Below, piece after piece: positions 56,626 to 64,000 of a stretch of 64,000 nt of DNA. The first letter of the stretch is position 1; every line of letters begins with the position of its first letter. This DNA comes from Hetaerina americana (taxonomy: Eukaryota > Arthropoda > Insecta > Odonata > Calopterygidae), in assembly GCA_022747635.1 (NCBI GenBank), contig JAKTNV010000042.1, positions 2,368,501 through 2,432,500 on the forward strand, written 5' to 3'. The notes beneath the pieces were generated by a model. That model was given only the letters and a program-made list of their open reading frames with translations, ran no database searches and was not told where the DNA came from. The translations under genes and the position numbers were made by a program.

Positions 56626-59600
56626 TGTTGGCTAAAATGATTAAAAATATAATTTTCATACATCCGATATTACCAATCCATGTATTGTTAATATAACATT
56701 TTGAAAGTTGGTATATATGGTCGTATTTCATTATTATTTGGATTATATCAGAGAGGTAATGTATGAACAACTTATTTTTCATGCATTTACAACATAAATA
56801 ATAATCCAAGCCAGATAGAGCATTTAAACCATAAGGGAATTTTTTTCTCAATGGTGGTTGTAGGGTGCTCAAAAGTCCAGAGGTTCCAGTTTCAATACTA
56901 AGATTGTTCGCATCCAGTCTTAACTACTTCATGCTTCAACTTAACTGATTAACAAAATGTTTATCCATCTAAAACCTTATACTCAGGAATACGCTTTAGT
57001 AATAATGATCAAAGCGTGCCTCTTCTACTTCCAGTTACATTAAAATTTATTTGTGGCACAGGGCTTTAATGTGACATCAAAATTGCTTCCAATTTATATC
57101 TTCATCCAGTAAGAACGGAATAGACCTTTGACTAGCATAATATTATTGGAGGTCTCCCTTAGTTCTTGAATATACGATCTGAGTGATTGTAATTACATGC
57201 ACTTCAGAGTATTTATGGCTTGCACGACCGAACGCGCGGAGGAAATTAAGGGGTGAGGGTAATTCGAGGCGAAAGGGGTTAGGAAGTCGGGGGCGATGCA
57301 GACTGGGCGAGTGGAAAACTTACGTCTCGACAGTCTTGGAGATTATGAAAATGAATAAATCATCCTCTCGTCGAATAAATAACAAAGACGCTGATCGTTA
57401 ACAATTTTTTGTTGGCTTTTTGAAGGAATAATGCCAAATAACGTCCAAGGATGAATAGACCTCACTGCGGGTGTTCTACCTTTTAAAAGTATCATTTGCT
57501 GGAAATGGAATTGGAAAGAATATTTTTCCTTTCTTTGTCTTTATAATAAATGGTCACGCGGAAGCCATAATTCCATATAAAGCCTTATCTATGCATGCCT
57601 TGGGTACAAAAGCTTTGTGGTTCTAGAACAACATGTTAATTTCTTCCTCTTCATATAAATGACTCTACGACCAAATTTTGTTCAAATCATCTCAAAAATT
57701 ATTCCTCATGTATTATACAATAATCAAATAGGTATCACGAAGAGTTGTAGATGGAAAATTTTCTTGACGTGTACACTGGCATCACAATTCCTCCGCCTAA
57801 TATTTCTTTCAATTAGATTTAGGTTAGCACATTAACAATAAAATTCTCGAACGGTTTAAAGTTACTGAATAGAATGAACATGATTTAGAAGAATGGAAAT
57901 TATGTCTAAAGTATAAAATATATATCGTGCATTTAGTCTGATTACATTTTATATTAAGCTTAAAATACACCCATTCTATGAGAAGAATTCATAATGCTCG
58001 GACGAGTTAGAGAGAAGAAATGCAAAAAACAATTTTGTTGCGAGCAATTAATTAGGTCTTATTATTAATAACGTGGGCATGGATACATGGTGAAACCGTG
58101 ACATGACGGAACGAAAACAACTTTATATTATTCCATTCAAATTGCCAATACAGACTCTTAAAGTATGCTTTAATAACTACTGGTTAACAGCTTTTATATT
58201 CTAAGAATAGGTTCAATAAAGTGGACGAAAGAGGTGGATGTCGGTTAAAATGCGACTATACTATGGACGCAATTTTAAATATTTCGGCTGGACGTGCAGA
58301 AAATTTATCGCCGGAATGTACTAAAATGTGAAATGATTAAACATTTTTCACCATGAGTGCCTATTGACTTAACTATTGTTTGAAAAGTAATTCTAATGAA
58401 TTTATATCTTCATTTTTACACTTTTGTTACCTAGACCATAGGCTAGATTTTTAGGATATTTTTAAATCTTCACATTTGTCAAATATTTTATCAACATTTT
58501 TGAAATGATATACTTCCCGTTAAAGATACTCCATTTTAAGTCGGTAGTGTAACTCCACCTCTTATTACCCTCTCCTCTTTCCTCCTCTCATATCACGTCA
58601 ACCTACCTACTTTCGAGAAATTTTCCTTCTGGACTATACAAGTCTTGTATGCGTACGGAGGATGTCCTAGGGCTTGATGGGATTTTTTTATTGATATTGA
58701 CGCGAAGGCGTAGAAAGCATTTAAGGTTTTTTTTCCAAAATTTAAGTGGGATATCAAAAAATTGTTTTTGCTGCGTAATAATATCTTAAACTTACAAATT
58801 ATTCTGCATTCGCCTCACTGAAAGGTTGAATCAATTGTAGTATCTGCGCGGGCTTACACCAGAAAAAGGTAAAATAATATGTATTCAGTAATTTGCTAAT
58901 CATTGATGTTATTAATTGAAAATAAATATCATTATAATAGGAGTAAATTAGGATAATTAAAAAGTATTGCTGCAACTTCTGCAAATATATTTCGTACATG
59001 CAACATAATTAACAATCGATCTTTTCAGCATTGCATCAACGACGACATTTATTTCATTTATTATTAAGACAGGTAGTTTCCGATTTGATTTTTGTTTTTC
59101 TTCAAAATATTATACATACATCTATAAGGATCTTGCATAATTTTTGCGACGAATTGAAGTAATCAAACAGACATGGTCTTGAGGTGTGATTTAATTTCCA
59201 TAATTTTAGCGGGAAAACGGCGAAAAAATCTGACACCAGATACTAAGCAACTCTTTCCAAGAGGAGATACTCTATATTTCAACAAACACGTGGGCGTGTT
59301 CTCAGTTTGGCGGGTCCTGAGAATACTTAAGAACCGGTCTCACTGTCAGGTGATACCAGCACAGCGTGGAGATTTCGGGAACTAGGGTGAGGCGAGATGT
59401 GCATTCCCGAGGCGGGAATCAATAGCATGGATTCAAAGTGTTGCGCAACGCGGATTTCCTTATCTGAAAGGGAACCACAACTTGGTTGTATTCACCGAGG
59501 GTTTGGAAGGCGTGTCGTGGACGCAAATCTGCAGAGGCATGGCGTCATGATCTGCCAGCCATCCACCGTGGACATATTATAAGGGCAAAAATCCGGTTGT

Positions 59601-62360
59601 GAAGTTAATAAATTCGTTTGAAAGATATTAAATTACCCATATGGATGGTCAAATATCACGCAGGAGGAAGTAACGAATTTTAAGACGAGAAAAGCCAGTT
59701 GGAAAAAAATGGATACACCTACAAACCTGTCGTTAGACAGGCATTAACAATATAAGATTTTGATGGCTCCTCAAAAATCCAAAATTAGTCAATATTTAAT
59801 TTATAATTTCCCTTGTTGAAAAGAAAACATTTTGATTGAAAATAGCTAGCAATTCATGCATGATCACCCCGTGTTGATGGCGTGGTTATGGATGGATCGT
59901 TGGGAAATAGTTTCGTTCTTTCAATTTTCTTTTTCTAACCAGAATCGGATAGAAGCTGTGCATGTAAAGGATCGAATCCAAATATTACATCGGATTACAA
60001 CCTTCAGGAAATACTCAAATTGCTTACCGAATACTTCTATTTCATTTTCTATTGCCACTAACTACTTGGGATCCTAACACTTTCATTAAAACTTGGATAT
60101 GGAGTTTGGACAATTAATCAGTAATCGAGGCAGATAGCCACGGATATTGACTGGGTATACTTTAACTTTTGTTTCTTCCTGAGAGGGAAGTCGGGTAAGC
60201 TGCGAAAGACGGACTACACATTTCCCAGTCGGAAGTTCCAGTGGGGCAGTCAGCAATTAATCCATATTTTCTTAAAGCTCCACTTAACCAGTCAGCAAAC
60301 AAAATAAAATTCTTCCAAATGGAAACATTTCCTACTCCGTTTTTAAGGTTCTTTCCCTATTTTCCACCCAAAATTTACTTTTTTACTACCCTACTCAACC
60401 ACAAAGCGAAAGGCAATAATTAGCGCAGGACACAAGACTCATGGTCACATGATAACAATCCTAAAATATTACAACGCAAAAAAATGCATGGCGTAGTCTT
60501 ACAAGTTATTCAATCTTACCCCTTGTCCTTGAGGTAACTGTTGTTCTTTCCGACAATGATGATCTTCATCCGCTCAACCTTTTCTTCAAGTAGTCACTTT
60601 GGCATTGGAGACTCCTCTACAGGCTTTCGCTTAATTAGGTTTCGGTAGCGGGAGAGACTAATGAGAATATCTCTGCTTGAAACGAAATACCTGGAATCAG
60701 AACAAAAGATAACCGTAAAAACTGTGAATCAACACAGATTCCTTCCATTATAAATGAAGAGAAGAAATCATAGAAAAAGTCAATGAGTAATCGAAAAATG
60801 AAAAGTGCGAGGCAGATTTATAGTTCCACTAGTCGATGATTATCAAGAAAAAAATGTTTTGTTCTAACTTTACAACATTTTAACTCATAATATTCATTAA
60901 ATAACTAAAGTCTCTATTCAAATGCTTAGGAATAAGAACTGATGACTACTCAATATACCATGAAGTGTTTGTAATCAGTAATACTCGTATATAAAAGTAA
61001 ATAATGAAGTGAAAAAACCATGATTAAAAAAAAATTCTGAGCTCCTTCATTTTCATTGAATAATTAATCGTATTATATAACTATGCGATTGTATACTAAA
61101 ACTTCAATTTATCGGGTATCTTTTTTAGGTTACAGCACAAAAGACGTAAAATACCGTGTTTTACTGACAAAGAAACACCCTTAATACCTAGGCTATCATG
61201 GTGATTGGATTGCATGTGAACCTCCTGAGGACTAACGGTTCCAAAAATTTTCCACATTAAATTTATACACTTAACCAAGGTTTTATGTTAAATAACTCTC
61301 TCTGACCAATAAATCTAAATCTACACAATAAATACACTAATAGAAAACAGCTATACTACAACACGAAACAGAAAATACAGGCACAAATACATACGGCTTA
61401 CGAGGGAGAACCGGAACGACTACGATAACACTGCAACGACATCCACGTACAGATTAGACATAAAAAAACCTCAATTTTCAAAACACCTGATTGAGATATT
61501 AGTTTTCAAACTTGTGAAACTAATATATTCGCTCAAAGTGTAACATAACAAACAATAATATTTCAATTCCAAATTATAACTTTGACATGAGGTTCCAGTT
61601 CAATTAATGGCGAAAGTAGCTTTGTGATTGAACACAAAATTTAAGACGAAACTATGCAGGGGAGGACTTCGCTGCCATTTTTGCTGCTTCGCTGCTTTGC
61701 TATTGATTGACGCTACTAAGACGTCGTTCCTTGGATTAACGGAGCATCCCTCTGTCGTTGGTATAGAATTTCCCTTTAGGCTTAATTAAAGAGATGAAAT
61801 TAGCAACGGAATGTTTTTGTATTCGAACTCCTTGAAACACAGAGATCGGCGCGAAAGTTTGAATAAATTACACGTTTTGCGTGCGCGAAGATATCCCTGA
61901 GCTACAGGGCAGCCAGGGGATATACATATCAGATGGAGATAGTTCCCGGACGGGTTTCTTTTGCCTCCGATCGGGTGGGCAAAAAGTAGGGTCAATCCGG
62001 AGGAACTCTGGATCGCTCCTAGTGTGCCTTCAAGCCGCTGAAAAACGCGATAGACGATAACACCGAGAAACAAATTACTCAGTTTTTCACGGAGAATCAG
62101 CAGGTGGCGAAAGAAATGCCACTGCAATGGTAGCGACCAGCTCAAATAATATGAACGTTTCCAGGGCAGTAAGTTCCTGCTAATGTTTCAACGGAATGCA
62201 TTATCTGATCAGGACAAGAAAGAAAAATGCTCAATGAACTGTTGTCAAGTAGAACGTTTTCGCTCTGTTTATCTCCAAAACAGGTAAAAAGTAAGATTTG
62301 AGCAGCTAAATTACAGCCCAGAAAATTTATGTAAAGGAAATATAAGGTCAAAGGTTGACA
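56626..62360. other. AT-rich stretch, nothing firmly identified
   Basis: Short ORFs only. The frames at 59173-59385 and 59397-59582 lie in a slightly GC-richer segment (59170-59600) but are unrecognised. The 119-codon minus frame at 61786-62145 is likewise unassigned. Confidence 0.45.
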
Positions 62361-62361
62361 A

Positions 62362-62364
<3 letters not shown>

Positions 62365-62434
<70 letters not shown>
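62365..62434. repeat. (TA)n microsatellite
   Basis: A near-pure TA repeat of about 70 bp. Confidence 0.95.
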
Positions 62435-62438
<4 letters not shown>

Positions 62439-64000
62439 GATATCCATTCTTATCTAGGGAATGCCTATTGCGAAACTTTCGAGTGTGATCGTAAAGTTCC
62501 TCAGGGGAAACAAGTTATAATCAAAGGACAGCTTTGAAATGGCTTATGCAGCCAAGCAAAACTTGGACAGGTGACACGCGAGTCACCTAGTGACACTACA
62601 TCGCCCATATGGTCACACCTCCATCGAAACAAACTCGGAGCCCCGCTGTGGCTCCCGGTCAAATTATGCCGACCCGATTTCGAAGAAAGTGGTAAGGTTC
62701 CATCATTGGTATCCGACGGATTTTACTTATTGTCTGACAACCTGATTTCACATTCATAATACGTTACAAAACCAGTTCCGTAATAAATTCCGAATGACTC
62801 TGTGAGACTCTGTAGAAGCTTACCCGCCTCGCGGCACTCAGCATCCCGTAGCCTCGCCTTCTCGCCTTTATTTGTTTTTTTTTCCTTCACATTTTAATCG
62901 CTTACTTGACCGCTATATTTTCCCCAATATCATCGTGTGAAAGAGTTGGTTCTTCTGTAATTTATTTGATAATCACAAATAAATATTAACTTCAAAGAAA
63001 AGCAAGATAATAAATATAAAATTCGTGGATTATTAGATAAAATAAAATTAGAGAGAGTAGAGCAGAATGGTTAGCACGCTTCACTTGATGCTTTAAGTAG
63101 AAAGAGATAAAGAAAATAACTAATTTCTATTGCAAATCATCATTGATAGAGAATTGGTAGATGGAAAATTAGGTTACGGTAAGTATTCATTCTCAGTCAC
63201 GTCTTAAAAGGTTTCCAGAGTATTAAGGAAACAAGTTTTTAGGATATTTGCATTTTTAGTAGGTAGACACGAATGCGGAATAAATTGAAAATTTTTGGAA
63301 GAAAACCAAGCGAACTTTATGCTTTAAGCTCAGCCTAGTTAAGACATTCTGGTTGTAATTACGAAAAGATAACGCAAGAAAAGTTACCCTTAAAATGTGA
63401 TTACAATTAGCAGAATCAGAAGATAATTTGACTATCTAAAAAAATATTTTGGACTTTAAGAAATTATTAGAATAACTGTGATATTCAAGAAAATCCAGCA
63501 GCTATTTAGCTAATTTCATTTTTCAGTGCATCAATAAAAATTGATTATTTATATAGCCAATTCACTAGGATAAAAGTAGCTCATTAGCGGTACCTAAAAA
63601 CTCAGAAATTCAAGAAAATTCCACAGATTTCTTAAGAAAAATCGTTTAAGAATAAATTTAACTGCGAAATTAATAGGTTGATTTTTAAAAGAACCACATA
63701 TTTATATAAAATTCGGTTAGATGATCATTTATTAAAAAAAGTTGATAATGACTGAGTTTTCAGCACGTTACAAAATGCATTAATGTATAAATTTGCTTTC
63801 GGCGTGAAATCTATACAGTCAGCGTTCCACTTTTGGAGCCTTCGTGACCAGGCCAGAATTAAAGTTTTCGTTAATTCAGCCAACAACGGAGACGACATGG
63901 TCCACGACACCTGATAGTCGTTATGTCGCCATCTACATCTCTTCGGAATTCGTATCAAGACAACCTCCTTTTCCCGCCGCGGGAGACTATAAACGAAAAG
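62435..64000. other. AT-rich stretch to window end
   Basis: No assignable gene. A 77-codon minus frame at 63725-63958, GC-richer in its 5' part, continues open towards the window edge and could be the end of something outside, but it is unrecognised. Confidence 0.4.

Overview
This looks like 64 kb of a large, repeat-laden invertebrate nuclear genome, most likely an arthropod and probably an insect. The grounds are several DD34D mariner families with Mos1-type helix-turn-helix N-termini, tRNA-derived SINEs, a jockey/CR1-like LINE, Penelope-like (PLE) sequences, (TA)n microsatellites, and an AT-rich background broken by sharply bounded GC/CpG-rich islands. I see no bacterial operons, no CRISPR array, no rRNA and no convincing complete host gene. 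The window is best read as intergenic or long-intron DNA. Species cannot be decided from the sequence alone.

Layout. 1-5162: AT-rich, with one GC-rich patch near 3.9-4.3 kb. 5165-7735: a pile-up of three mobile elements end to end: a mariner with a nearly intact transposase (copy 1), a second internally deleted mariner fused to its broken end, and a PLE fragment with a GIY-YIG endonuclease piece and a hammerhead-like motif. 8.34-9.96 kb: CpG island. 11786-13105: a second copy of mariner family 1 on the minus strand, complete with both ends and TA target sites. 16.05-18.34 kb: a third, internally deleted mariner followed by a decayed LINE reverse transcriptase. 18.5 and 56.2 kb: two copies of one SINE family. 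29.3, 49.5 and 51.4 kb: three copies of another. 25.7, 28.2 and 43.6 kb: three more hammerhead-like PLE motifs, the one at 28.2 kb being a near-perfect 187-bp palindrome flanked by a 13-bp target-site duplication. 33.6-35.2, 36.8-37.5, 38.2-38.8, 45.8-46.6, 48.4-49.2 and 50.2-50.9 kb: further GC-rich islands, several strongly pyrimidine-biased on the + strand. 53.5-54.1 kb: a fourth mariner relic. 54.9-64 kb: AT-rich DNA with a LINE tail, a perfect 82-bp palindrome and microsatellites.

Most distinctive content. (1) The family 1 mariner has unusually long (about 150 bp) terminal inverted repeats. In both copies the right-hand repeat cuts into the transposase gene just before its C-terminus, so a 3'-deleted, terminally duplicated derivative appears to have been mobilised. 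(2) A set of short structured motifs of the form CTGANGA-stem-GAAAC, resembling hammerhead ribozyme cores, has stems that co-vary between copies and sits in PLE-like contexts. Host coding potential is limited to a few weak exon candidates, notably a signal-peptide ORF at 40523 and an open segment with a strong splice donor ending at 52486.
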